A stretch of DNA of 64,000 nt from Niastella soli (GTDB taxonomy: Bacteria; Bacteroidota; Bacteroidia; Chitinophagales; Chitinophagaceae), in NCBI RefSeq assembly GCF_017742245.1, contig NZ_JAGHKO010000006.1:1-64000 (forward strand), in the 5' to 3' direction. This document shows, piece after piece, positions 53,082 to 61,639 of the stretch (within the stretch, counting starts at the first letter, position 1; the number at the start of each line of letters is the position of its first letter). The translations under genes were made by a program, and so were the position numbers. Below the pieces are notes generated by a model, which had not been told where the DNA came from, searched no databases, and was given only the letters and a program-made list of their open reading frames with translations.

Positions 53082-53936
53082 TTATCGCCCGGATAATACG
53101 GGGGCTTCTTTTTCTTTTTTAACGAGTAGTTGGTTATTGAACAACCCATATTTCAGTATACAATAGATCGCCCGGAATCCGTCCCTCCAGCCGATCTTTT
53201 TGCCTTCGGCAAAGGTTCGACCGTAATAACTTATTCCTACCTCATAGATCCGGATTCCGGGGACCATAGATACTTTTTGAGTTACCTCGGGTTCAAACCC
53301 AAAGCGTTTCTCGTGTAAATAGATACGTTGTATGATGGAGGTACGGAATAACTTGTAGCCGGTTTCCATGTCGGTCAGATTCAAATTGCTGAACATGTTT
53401 GAAAGAAAGGTAAGCACGCGATTTCCTATAGAGTGCCAGAAGAACAGGATGCGGTGTGGATTGCCGCCTATAAATCTTGAGCCGTATACCACATCTGCCG
53501 AGCCGAGTACTATGGGTTTTAGCAATGTATTATACTCGCCCGGGTCATATTCAAGGTCAGCATCCTGCACCAGGAGGTATTCACCAGTTGCCTGGGCAAT
53601 ACCCGTGTGGATCGCCGCACCCTTTCCCTGGTTTACATCGTGCCTGATATATTTGAGATAATTGATAGAGAGATTAGGGGTGTTGGTGAGATAGTTCTTT
53701 AGCACCGCCTCGGTATTGTCTTTGCTGCAATCATTTATAATGATCACTTCCTTCTCTATACTTCGTAGTAACTTAACTTCATTGATGCGATCGAGTATTA
53801 AGGCAATCGTGTTCTCTTCGTTGTATGCGGGTATAATAATAGATAATCGCTTGATGGGATAATTGTCATTCGCTTCATGCTCAGGCATAAATTGACTGGC
53901 TCCCGGCGTAACCGGAATGTTGAATAAGGTTTCCAT
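53082..53936 (-). CDS. GT2 family glycosyltransferase (polyprenyl-phosphate sugar synthase-like)
   Basis: This 284-aa protein has a GT-A domain with SIIIPAYNEENTI (about 32-44), INDCSKDNT, QGKGAAIHTGI, D125-A-D127 for metal and sugar-nucleotide binding, and MGSR-like VVYGSRFIGG. The C-terminal KKIGWRDGFRAIYCILKYGL is typical of dolichyl/undecaprenyl-phosphate glycosyltransferases of the DPM1/DPG type. The start may be at Met17 instead. Such enzymes make lipid-linked sugars that GT-C proteins use in the periplasm, which fits the neighbour at 50956. Confidence 0.88.
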   Translation of the reverse strand: METLFNIPVTPGASQFMPEHEANDNYPIKRLSIIIPAYNEENTIALILDRINEVKLLRSIEKEVIIINDCSKDNTEAVLKNYLTNTPNLSINYLKYIRHDVNQGKGAAIHTGIAQATGEYLLVQDADLEYDPGEYNTLLKPIVLGSADVVYGSRFIGGNPHRILFFWHSIGNRVLTFLSNMFSNLNLTDMETGYKLFRTSIIQRIYLHEKRFGFEPEVTQKVSMVPGIRIYEVGISYYGRTFAEGKKIGWRDGFRAIYCILKYGLFNNQLLVKKEKEAPVLSGR

Positions 53937-54202
53937 GAGTTATTTATTGTTTAGATAAATAAATGGCTGTCCAGGCTAATGGTTAAAAACGTCGTACTAT
54001 GTAATGGTGATTAGTTCAGGCTGTTGGTTTCTTCCGGTGGACTATGTCCGGAGCGATCATTCGTTTTACATTTCAAATATACGGTTGATCAATACCAAAA
54101 GTCAAGTGTTTTCTGTTTATACTTGGCACAAGTTATTTATACTTTGCACACGTTTTATTATTGTTCATTGATTGTTTGTTCATTAGAGAATTTGTTAAAA
54201 CA

Positions 54203-54568
54203 TTATGCAGATAAACTGTCGCCGTCAGTAAAGTCAAACATCTCTTTTGGTGTTACCTTATAATACTTCTTGAACGCATTATTGAAAGCACTGGGGTTAC
54301 TATAGTGCAACGTAATGGACACTTCCTTTGCGTCTTTTCCTAACGCCAACAGGTCTTTCGATTTCTCCATTCGTATTCTTAACCGGTAATCCCTGATGCC
54401 CGCTCCGTATTCATCTTTAAATGCTTTCTGCAGCACATTGCGGCTTACGCCGTACGTTAGTGCCATTCTGTAGGCAGTGTACTCGTCTCCCAGGTTGTTA
54501 TCGAAAATTTGTTTGGCGGCCGTAATGGCAATAACTACATGCTTCTTTAACTTCTTTCTGTTACGCAT
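54203..54568 (-). CDS. Stand-alone AraC-type HTH protein 1
   Basis: This 121-aa protein is one AraC-type double HTH with little else: DEYTAYRMALTYGVSRNVLQ, KAFKDEYGAGIRDYRLRIRM, EVSITLHYSNPSAFNNAFKK and YYKVTPKEM. It has no sensing domain. It lies about 270 bp before the GT2 gene on the same strand and 100 bp after a second such gene. It may control the peptide cassette. Confidence 0.85.
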   Translation of the reverse strand: MRNRKKLKKHVVIAITAAKQIFDNNLGDEYTAYRMALTYGVSRNVLQKAFKDEYGAGIRDYRLRIRMEKSKDLLALGKDAKEVSITLHYSNPSAFNNAFKKYYKVTPKEMFDFTDGDSLSA

Positions 54569-54668
54569 TTGGAAGTAGGTTTAATGATGATAATGCATAC
54601 AATCTCCTGTCCAATGTAGGGTAGGGACTGTATGTAGGTAATTTGTTTAGAGCTGGTTCGGGAAGTGG

Positions 54669-55058
54669 CTAGCGGTTGAGCATTATATAAGGCACTGTTC
54701 CAGGGGGATTGTTGAGCTGCGCCTTTCGCCATTTAGAAGGGGCCCGCCCGGTCACCTTTTTAAACATTTGGGAGAACGGACGGGTAACATCATAGCCGGT
54801 TTCCCAGGCTATTTCATATATGTGTAGTTCGGTTTCCAGTAATAATTGCATGCCGGTTATCGCACGCGCCATGATCAGGTATTTCTGTATGCTTTGATAA
54901 TACTTTCGCTTAAAGCCTGTGGCTAGTTTTTTCGGGGTCATTCCTACGCGCCTGCTGAGGTAATCTAACGTTATCGGTTTGTGACATTCATTATCAAGGA
55001 TATCCCTGGCCTTTATTATCTTTTTCTCATCTATAGCCGCACGTGTTTGTTTTTTCAT
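54669..55058 (-). CDS. Stand-alone AraC-type HTH protein 2
   Basis: This 129-aa protein is also an isolated AraC-type HTH: ITLDYLSRRVGMTPKKLATG, FKRKYYQSIQKYLIMARA, IYEIAWETGYDVTRPFSQMF and KKVTGRAPSKWRK. It differs clearly from the neighbour, so the two are not a recent duplication. Lack of a sensor domain suggests that its level or a partner controls it. Confidence 0.85.
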   Translation of the reverse strand: MKKQTRAAIDEKKIIKARDILDNECHKPITLDYLSRRVGMTPKKLATGFKRKYYQSIQKYLIMARAITGMQLLLETELHIYEIAWETGYDVTRPFSQMFKKVTGRAPSKWRKAQLNNPPGTVPYIMLNR

Positions 55059-55284
55059 AATATAGGTTAAGGTTTGTAAAGACAGATGTGGTATTCTTGT
55101 GCCCTTGATCGCTTATAGAGTAATAACTAAATGTAACCGTTAGTGGTGCTGTTGTATAGAAGTATCAGCTTTTTCGTGTTGTAAATGTAGCCCTTCTACA
55201 ATACTTGGTTTTAATATTTATATTGGCTCTATGTATTTTCTTGTAAATTAACCAGGTGTATTTGAGGATTTTGCCAAAATGACT

Positions 55285-55376
55285 AAACTCACGTCAATGG
55301 GCACTGATTGGATACCACGTCTGACGTGAGTTTGAGAGAAATGCAGGGCTCCGGACAGCCCGGAAACCTGCATTTC
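55285..55376. terminator. Two hairpins in the gap before the esterase gene
   Basis: AAACTCACGTCA (55285-55296) pairs with TGACGTGAGTTT (55322-55333), and GAAATGCAGG (55338-55347) with CCTGCATTTC (55367-55376). The esterase gene ends on the minus strand at 55433, so its transcript runs into these hairpins. A short CAACTTT-like repeat lies at about 55385-55420. No gene is seen in 55059-55432. Confidence 0.55.
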
Positions 55377-55432
55377 AATCTTTAACTTTTCAACTTTCAA
55401 CTTTCAACCTTCAACTCTCCTCCTTCACCCTG

Positions 55433-56353
55433 CTAAGGCAATTGAAATTGACTAAAAAAACTCCAGATCAGATCAGTTGCATTAAAAGCTGCAGACGGTT
55501 GATCTGCATTAGCTCTTGCCGCCAAACCGCCCGGCCAGGAATGGCCTCCATCTTTGGTAAGGTATAATTGTACGCTTGTGTTTGGATGGCAATTCATGTA
55601 CTGCGTTTGTGTATACAGACTCGCCGCAGTAATAACGGGTGGGGCGGTAGTACAGCCATCAATGCTGGCCCATACCCGCAAGGCGCTGTCAACCGGCGGG
55701 AAATAATAATTGGCTAATCCGTAACCTCCGGCATAAGGCACTTTGTTGTCAATGGCAGAATGGATGTGCAGCACCGGCACCGCTCTTGCCGGTGTACAGG
55801 GCTGCTTCGTCAATAAAGTGCCGCTCACGGGTGCTATGGCTGCCAACTGGGTCGATAACTCACAAGCCAGCCGGTATGTCATCATGGCGCCATTGCTCAT
55901 GCCTGTAACGTAGATCCTTTTAGAATTGATCTTATAGGTACTTGTTAGCTTTTGTATAAGCTGCCTGATAAATTGTACATCATCGATATTGTGCTCCATC
56001 GCAAAATCACAACAGGTACCGGCATTCCATGTTCGGATGCCCAGGATGCCATCACTTGGCACGCCTTCCGGATACACGAGTATAAAATGGGCGTTGTTCG
56101 ATTTGGTGGTCAGCCCATAGTCCTGCTCCATCTGACTGGCACTGCCTGCCAATCCATGCATGGCAATCACTAGTGGAAAATTACTGCTATCGTTGTAATT
56201 GGGTGGCAGGTTCAATAAATACGAACGTACATACCCGGCTGTTTGCAGGGAGTCATAAAAGTGAAAATTGGTATTGGGGGGATTGTTGTAGTGCTTTTTG
56301 CAATTTGTTAAACTAAACAAAAGCATCATGTACAGAATAATTTGTTTCTGCAT
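55433..56353 (-). CDS. PHB-depolymerase/CE1-like esterase lipoprotein
   Basis: This 306-aa protein has a lipobox with Cys18 (LTNC KKH) and an alpha/beta-hydrolase fold of the esterase/PHB depolymerase (LpqC) group: LVIAMHGLAGSASQMEQ, the nucleophile elbow VTGMSNGAMM, a later HSAIDNKVPYAGG and the His in KDGGHSWPGG. Such enzymes act as feruloyl or acetyl esterases or on short polyesters. It stands alone between the HTH genes and a divergent G8 protein gene. Confidence 0.88.
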   Translation of the reverse strand: MQKQIILYMMLLFSLTNCKKHYNNPPNTNFHFYDSLQTAGYVRSYLLNLPPNYNDSSNFPLVIAMHGLAGSASQMEQDYGLTTKSNNAHFILVYPEGVPSDGILGIRTWNAGTCCDFAMEHNIDDVQFIRQLIQKLTSTYKINSKRIYVTGMSNGAMMTYRLACELSTQLAAIAPVSGTLLTKQPCTPARAVPVLHIHSAIDNKVPYAGGYGLANYYFPPVDSALRVWASIDGCTTAPPVITAASLYTQTQYMNCHPNTSVQLYLTKDGGHSWPGGLAARANADQPSAAFNATDLIWSFFSQFQLP

Positions 56354-56538
56354 ATTTTTTGAGTAAAGGTGGAGGAGGGTAGGGCGGTAGTTTTGCTAAA
56401 AAGAGGTGAAGCTGTAAGAATAGCTGCTGAAACGACCTTTAAGGAGCTTGGTTATTAGGTTCTCAACTTAATAACTTACGAACTTATTAACTTCTTTACC
56501 AGATGTCTTTTGCTTAATTTTGAAATAGACAAATCCCC

Positions 56539-58809
56539 ATGCATTCCCCTATACAACTAGCCTTTTACCTGGTCTTGATGTTCCTCGGTAGCTACCGGGC
56601 ACCACAGTCTGTTATTAGCTGCGGTCCGGCTGTAGCACCCTTCAGCGGTACCATTACCAGCGTGCGTAGCGGTAACTGGAGCGACCCCGCTACCTGGGGC
56701 GGACGGGTACCGGGTGCGAATGATGCGCCCGTAATTGCAAAGGGTAATACAGTGGTCCTTGATAGAGATGCTACCATTGCCGGTATGCACGTCGCGGGTA
56801 AATTGATCGTTGATCCCACACACTCCGTTGCTTTCCATTCTTCCCAAAACATATTAGTAACGGGGCAATTGCAGATGCATCCTGCCCGGAGCGCTGTTAT
56901 ACATACCCTTCGTTTTACGGGGATTGATGAGGACAATTTTGTTGGCGGTGGCATGGATATGCTCAAGACCGATATTGGTCTGTGGGTGATGGAGTCGGGG
57001 CAGTTGCATTTACAGGGGCAAACCAAAACTGCCTGGACGAATGCCACTACTTCCATAGCTGCCGGTGCTACCGTTATAAACGTCAAAAACGCCAGCGGTT
57101 GGCAGGTCGGCGATGAGCTCATCATTACGCCCACTGCGGCCAATGCGCGCAATGTAGACGTGCGTACCATCACCGCCATAAAAGGCAATACCATCTTTTT
57201 GAATGCTGCTGCCACCGCCCATCCGATAATTAATAATTTATGGACCGCCGAAGTGGGTAACCTTACGCGTAACGTTCGCATCGAGGGTACCGCTGCAGGC
57301 AAGTCGCATATCTTCATCCGCTCCACCGTGGCGCAATCGGTGCAACAGGTGGCCTTTCGGTATTTAGGTCCGCGTAAAGACCAGGGTGGCTCGTATGCAA
57401 AAGACCAGGTACAGGGCCGCTATGGTCTCCATTTTCATCATTGTGAGGAGGGCAGCGACGGATCGGTTGTTGATGGTTGTGTAATGCGCGATATAAACAA
57501 CCATGCCTACGTGCCGCATGTGAGCCATGGTATTACCATGACGCACAACATTGCTTTTAACTGCATGGATGCCCCGTTCTGGTGGGATCTGCCCGATGCT
57601 ACCCATCGCACTGTGTGGGCGCACAACCTGGTGGTATCGCCAACGTATTTACAAGGTGCCATCTCTCTTGATACCAAAGGCGCACCCACCTTCGGCACTC
57701 ATGCATTTGTGCTGAGTATGGGCGATGATAACCGCTGCGACAGCAACGTAGTGGCTGGTCAGCAAGGGCTGGAGACCGTGAATGCCGCGTACGACTGGGA
57801 AGAAATGCCTATTGAATCTGCCTGGATCTTTAATGGCAACGTGGTGCATAATTCCGATTGTGGCATCCGCAGCTGGCAAAACAATGGCAAGAACCATGTG
57901 CTGGAACAAACTACTATTTACAATTGCAACGTAGGCGTGCTGCATGGCGCCTATGTAAACAACTATACTTACAATGGCGGCTACATATACAACAGCGTTT
58001 TTGAAGACCATGCTGCCAGCGGCGCCAATGGTGTTCGTTTAGAAAATCTGACACTCGATGGCGCTGCCCAAATTCCTTATCCCTTTCGCATGGTAGAAGG
58101 GCCTGCCAAAGGTTCGCGTCCAGTTTTGATGCGGAATTGTATAATAAAAGGGGGAACAAAAGGCGCTATTGAAAATGCAAGTACCAATGCTGCCAAATCG
58201 CTCGATCTTGTACAATGTGAGATCCGTGGTGACATAAAAATAGCAGCCGATGCCGGAAAGGAGGAAGTTGTACGGGTTCAACCTTTAAAAGGGCAGCCGT
58301 ATATGCTTTCAAAAACAGGCCGGACTGTCATCCCGCCATTTGCTCCTGGTGTATGGGGTAATGGTGCGGGCCTGAAAGGTGTTTATTACAATGGCAATGA
58401 ATGGGGCGTCGCCGTGGAAGATCGCATCGACCCCCTCATCAGCTTTCCTGAATGGCGAATACCCCTGCCTGGTTTAGCCACCGGTGTTCATTACAAAATA
58501 AAAGACACCCGGTACAGCATCCGCTTTTCGGGTTTTATTCAACCCCAATTCTCTGAGGACTATACCTTCAGTACTGAAGTAGCTGGCGGAGTTCGGTTAT
58601 GGGTAAATGATAAACTGCTCATCGATCGCTGGCAGGAACTGTATACCGCTATACATAAGTCGGCCCAAATAAAACTAGAGGCAGGGAAAAAGTATGCCAT
58701 CAAACTGGAATACTTTAACCAGGACGATCGTTCCGCCCTTTATTTTTTTTGGCAAAGCCCTTCCCTGCCACTGGAGCTGGTGCCTCAATCGCAGCTTTAC
58801 CTGGATTAG
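56539..58809 (+). CDS. Secreted G8/parallel beta-helix/PA14 protein
   Basis: This 756-aa protein has a signal peptide (about 1-25), a G8 domain (about 40-175, GNWSDPATWGGRVPGANDAP), a right-handed parallel beta-helix with PbH1-type repeats (about 270-560, DGCVMRDINNHAYVPHVSHG) and a C-terminal PA14-like domain (about 620-750, DYTFSTEVAGGVRLWVNDKL, LIDRWQELYT). G8 plus beta-helix also occurs in the CEMIP/TMEM2 hyaluronan-degrading proteins. A glycan-binding or lyase-like role is plausible but unproven. The gene diverges from the esterase gene, with 185 bp between them. Confidence 0.85.
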   Translation: MHSPIQLAFYLVLMFLGSYRAPQSVISCGPAVAPFSGTITSVRSGNWSDPATWGGRVPGANDAPVIAKGNTVVLDRDATIAGMHVAGKLIVDPTHSVAFHSSQNILVTGQLQMHPARSAVIHTLRFTGIDEDNFVGGGMDMLKTDIGLWVMESGQLHLQGQTKTAWTNATTSIAAGATVINVKNASGWQVGDELIITPTAANARNVDVRTITAIKGNTIFLNAAATAHPIINNLWTAEVGNLTRNVRIEGTAAGKSHIFIRSTVAQSVQQVAFRYLGPRKDQGGSYAKDQVQGRYGLHFHHCEEGSDGSVVDGCVMRDINNHAYVPHVSHGITMTHNIAFNCMDAPFWWDLPDATHRTVWAHNLVVSPTYLQGAISLDTKGAPTFGTHAFVLSMGDDNRCDSNVVAGQQGLETVNAAYDWEEMPIESAWIFNGNVVHNSDCGIRSWQNNGKNHVLEQTTIYNCNVGVLHGAYVNNYTYNGGYIYNSVFEDHAASGANGVRLENLTLDGAAQIPYPFRMVEGPAKGSRPVLMRNCIIKGGTKGAIENASTNAAKSLDLVQCEIRGDIKIAADAGKEEVVRVQPLKGQPYMLSKTGRTVIPPFAPGVWGNGAGLKGVYYNGNEWGVAVEDRIDPLISFPEWRIPLPGLATGVHYKIKDTRYSIRFSGFIQPQFSEDYTFSTEVAGGVRLWVNDKLLIDRWQELYTAIHKSAQIKLEAGKKYAIKLEYFNQDDRSALYFFWQSPSLPLELVPQSQLYLD

Positions 58810-58991
58810 CAGAATTTGATTTTTATCATCAAAAATTAATAATGTCCGTTGTGTGTGCAATGGCTGAAATGCCTACCTTGTACCCCATTCCTTTTTTTTC
58901 TGTACCCCCGCCTGATAAGTAGCAATAGTGACATTTTACTGAGTACCGCGTTTCAGCAATCATAATTGATAACATTCAAAACCAAACAGAC

Positions 58992-59975
58992 ATGTCAATT
59001 ACAGCAGAAGTAATGAACTATGCTACCGATCCTTCTATTGAGGTTCAAACAAAAGCATTTTTGAAAGCACTGAACACCAGTGGTGGCCAACCCATCGAGA
59101 CCCTGACTCCGGAAGATGCCCGCCAGGTGCTGGTAGGCGCCCAAAAATCGGTGAATGTGGACGTGTCGGGTGTTGATATTACTGAAAAAACAATTACCCA
59201 GGATGGGCTTACAGTTAAATTACAGGTGATGCGTCCGGCTGGCGTATCGGAAGAACTGGCCGTATTTATGTTCTTTCATGGCGGCGGCTGGGTACTGGGC
59301 GATTTCCCCACCCACAAACGCCTGATGCGTGACCTGGTGGTGCATTCAGGAATGGCAGGGGTGTTTGTCGAATACACGCCTTCACCGGAGGCTAAATACC
59401 CGGTAGCGATCACTGAAGCCTATGTGGCTACCAAATGGGTGGCGGAGAATGGTAGCGAGATCAATGTTAATGGAAAGAAACTGGCGGTGGTAGGCAATAG
59501 TGTGGGGGGCAATATGGCCGCCGCGGTTGCCCTGATGGCCAAAGAGAAAAAAGGACCCGCATTAGCATTACAGGTTTTGTTGTGGCCGGTTACCGATGCC
59601 AACTTCGATACAGATTCATATCATCAATTCGCCAATGATCGCTTTCTTACCCGCAATATGATGATCTGGTTCTGGGATAATTATACCACAGACAAAAATG
59701 CCCGCAAGGATATTTTTGCTTCGCCCCTGCGCGCTACGCTCGATCAGTTAAAAGGCCTGCCGCCAGCCCTGGTGCAAGTGGCCGAGAACGATGTATTGCG
59801 TGATGAAGGCGAAGCTTATGCGAGAAAAATGAATGAGGCCGGGGTGCCCGTGTCGCTGATCCGCTGTATGGGTATGATCCATGATTATGGTATGTTGAAC
59901 CCGCTGGCAAATATCCCCGAAGTACAATCGGTGCTTCGGTATGCTGCCGAAGAAATAAAGAATGCGTTGAAATAA
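58992..59975 (+). CDS. HSL-family alpha/beta-hydrolase (acetyl esterase type)
   Basis: This 327-aa cytoplasmic protein has the oxyanion motif HGGGW (96-100), the nucleophile S170 in VVGNSVGGNMAAA (GNSVGG instead of the usual GDSAGG), Asp in AENDVLRDEGEAY and His in MGMIHDYGML. It should hydrolyse short acyl esters. Possibly co-transcribed with the NmrA-like gene, but a terminator lies between them. Confidence 0.88.
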   Translation: MSITAEVMNYATDPSIEVQTKAFLKALNTSGGQPIETLTPEDARQVLVGAQKSVNVDVSGVDITEKTITQDGLTVKLQVMRPAGVSEELAVFMFFHGGGWVLGDFPTHKRLMRDLVVHSGMAGVFVEYTPSPEAKYPVAITEAYVATKWVAENGSEINVNGKKLAVVGNSVGGNMAAAVALMAKEKKGPALALQVLLWPVTDANFDTDSYHQFANDRFLTRNMMIWFWDNYTTDKNARKDIFASPLRATLDQLKGLPPALVQVAENDVLRDEGEAYARKMNEAGVPVSLIRCMGMIHDYGMLNPLANIPEVQSVLRYAAEEIKNALK

Positions 59976-59993
59976 ATTATTTCATTGTTAAGG

Positions 59994-60024
59994 AGCCCTT
60001 CCGGTTTTACCGGGAGGGCTTTAT
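59994..60024 (+). terminator. Terminator after the HSL esterase gene
   Basis: AGCCCTTCCGGT (59994-60005) and ACCGGGAGGGCT (60009-60020) form a 12-bp stem with one G-T or mismatch, followed by T-rich sequence. Confidence 0.7.
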
Positions 60025-60101
60025 TATTGGCGTTTTTTCGTGTCGGTTTTGTTCTATTTATGCACTCGTGGTGAATATAGCTTTGATAAAAATTAAATAC
60101 C

Positions 60102-60938
60102 ATGAATGCAAAACAGAACAACAAAGCCAATACCCTGGTATTAGGCGGAAAAGGAAAAACCGGCAGCCGCGTGGTTGCCCAATTGCAACAATTAGAGTGG
60201 CCGGTATATATCGGCTCCAGGTCGGGCGACAGGCCCTTTGATTGGGAAGATCAGGCTACCTGGAAAGAAGCTATCAGGGATATGGAGGTTATTTACTTGT
60301 CGTACTATCCTGACATTGCCGTTCCGGGTGCAGTTGATGTCATTCGGGCCTTTACCCAACTGGCTGTTGAGTGTGGGGTAAAACAACTGGTGTTATTATC
60401 GGGTCGGGGCGAAGCAGAAGCGCAGGCATGTGAAAAGATGGTGATGGCGCTTACAATCGACTGGACCATTGTGCGTGCCAGCTGGTTCTGCCAGAATTTT
60501 AGTGAAGGGTATTTGCTGGACCCCGTGCTTGCTGGTCAGGTGGCATTACCCGTAGGTGATATTCCCGAACCATTTGTTGATGCAGATGATATTGCCGCAG
60601 TAGCTGTGACGGCTATTACTCAACCCGGTCATAACCATAAAGTGTATGAAGTAACTGGTCCTCGGTTACTCACGTTCAAAGAAGCCGTCGGGACCATCGC
60701 CCGCGAAACAGGCCGGGACATTGTCTTTGAGCAAATGCCATTAGAAGATTACAAGGCTATGTTAAAAGAGTATGCTATCCCGGATGATTTTATCTGGCTG
60801 ATAACTTATCTGTTTAAAGAAGTGCTGGATGGCCGCAATGCCAGTATTGCCCATGGGGTGCAGGAAGCATTGGGCAGACCGGCTACTGATTTTAATGAGT
60901 ATGCAAAACGTACTGCAAAAACGGGGTTGTGGGGGTAA
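60102..60938 (+). CDS. NmrA-like NAD(P)-binding protein (atypical SDR)
   Basis: This 278-aa protein begins with a Rossmann motif TLVLGGKGKTGSRVVAQL and contains VKQLVLLSGRGEAEAQACEK, WTIVRASWFCQNFSEGYLL, PFVDADDIAAVAV and HKVYEVTGPRLLTFKEAV. This is the pattern of the NmrA-like/NAD(P)-dependent sensor or reductase group. Its substrate is unknown. The gene stands alone after the HSL esterase. Confidence 0.88.
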   Translation: MNAKQNNKANTLVLGGKGKTGSRVVAQLQQLEWPVYIGSRSGDRPFDWEDQATWKEAIRDMEVIYLSYYPDIAVPGAVDVIRAFTQLAVECGVKQLVLLSGRGEAEAQACEKMVMALTIDWTIVRASWFCQNFSEGYLLDPVLAGQVALPVGDIPEPFVDADDIAAVAVTAITQPGHNHKVYEVTGPRLLTFKEAVGTIARETGRDIVFEQMPLEDYKAMLKEYAIPDDFIWLITYLFKEVLDGRNASIAHGVQEALGRPATDFNEYAKRTAKTGLWG

Positions 60939-60957
60939 GTTTATGTAAGTGCTCTTT

Positions 60958-61206
60958 TTAAGCTTTGTTGGCCCCAATTATCAATTCTGTTATTTCATTA
61001 CCCGTAGCCGTCAGATAAACTGAATCGGAGGCGGCTAAAGTTTCCTTATTGTGCCCAATTAAATTTAGATCTCTTAATTGGCGCAACAAATGCTTTATTG
61101 AATCGCCGCATTTGAAATGTCCGGCCTTGTTGATAGAAAGTAATAAGCTGATATGTGCTGCAGTAAGATCAGCTATAATGCCATAGGCTATGGCATTCTT
61201 ATGGCA
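60958..61206 (-). pseudogene. Truncated gene remnant, possible winged-helix protein
   Basis: Between a TAA at 61207-61209 and the stop at 60958 a frame of 82 residues is open and looks coding: IAYGIIADLTAAHISLLLSI, FKCGDSIKHLLRQLRDLNLI and VYLTATGNEITELIIGANKA. It has no ATG, GTG or TTG near its start, so the 5' end seems lost. The pattern is like a small winged-helix protein but no family is assigned. The stretch 61207-61383 has only hairpins such as GTCCCGCC/GGCGGGAC. Confidence 0.45.
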
Positions 61207-61382
61207 TTATGGTGGCAGTTTGATGGGATATGTAGTATATAAATGCCCTATTTACTTAGGATCTGCACTGTGTCTGACCAGGGGCGTGCCCATTACCCAG
61301 GAAACTACGTCCCGCCTTTGGCGGGACTGTTTTGTTTTTCTGTCCGCTTTCCCGAGCGAGCTCGGGACGCTGCCAAAAAAGC

Positions 61383-61417
61383 AAAAACCGTCCCGATATT
61401 ATCGAGACGGTTTTTTT
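61383..61417 (-). terminator. Terminator of the tRNA-Gln gene
   Basis: In the minus direction AAACCGTC and GACGGTTT pair, with inner CGAT/ATCG, followed by a T-run. It starts two bases after the tRNA. Confidence 0.8.
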
Positions 61418-61418
61418 G

Positions 61419-61489
61419 TTGCCCAACCTGGATTCGAACCAAGACTAACTGAACCAAAATCAGTTGTACTACCATTATACTATTGGGCA
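61419..61489 (-). tRNA. tRNA-Gln (anticodon TTG)
   Basis: The acceptor stem TGCCCAA pairs with TTGGGCA, with discriminator A. The anticodon stem ACTGA/TCAGT holds the loop TTTTGGT with anticodon TTG, and the T arm is CTTGG TTCGAAT CCAGG. Length is 71 nt and CCA is not encoded. Confidence 0.95.
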
Positions 61490-61639
61490 GCCTTGGTCCC
61501 CTTTTGTAAGGGGAGTGCAAAAGTAGGGGGTTTTGTTATTTCTCCCAAATGAAAATGGCATAAATTCTTTATTTTTCAGAAGATTTTTTTTCAAGAGCTT
61601 CTGGTGCATAACCAATTACCTTATCAATATTAAAGTCAC

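Noticed and set aside
61190-61552. A 120-aa frame across the tRNA-Gln gene
   Set aside because: It is the translation of the tRNA, its terminator and further hairpins.
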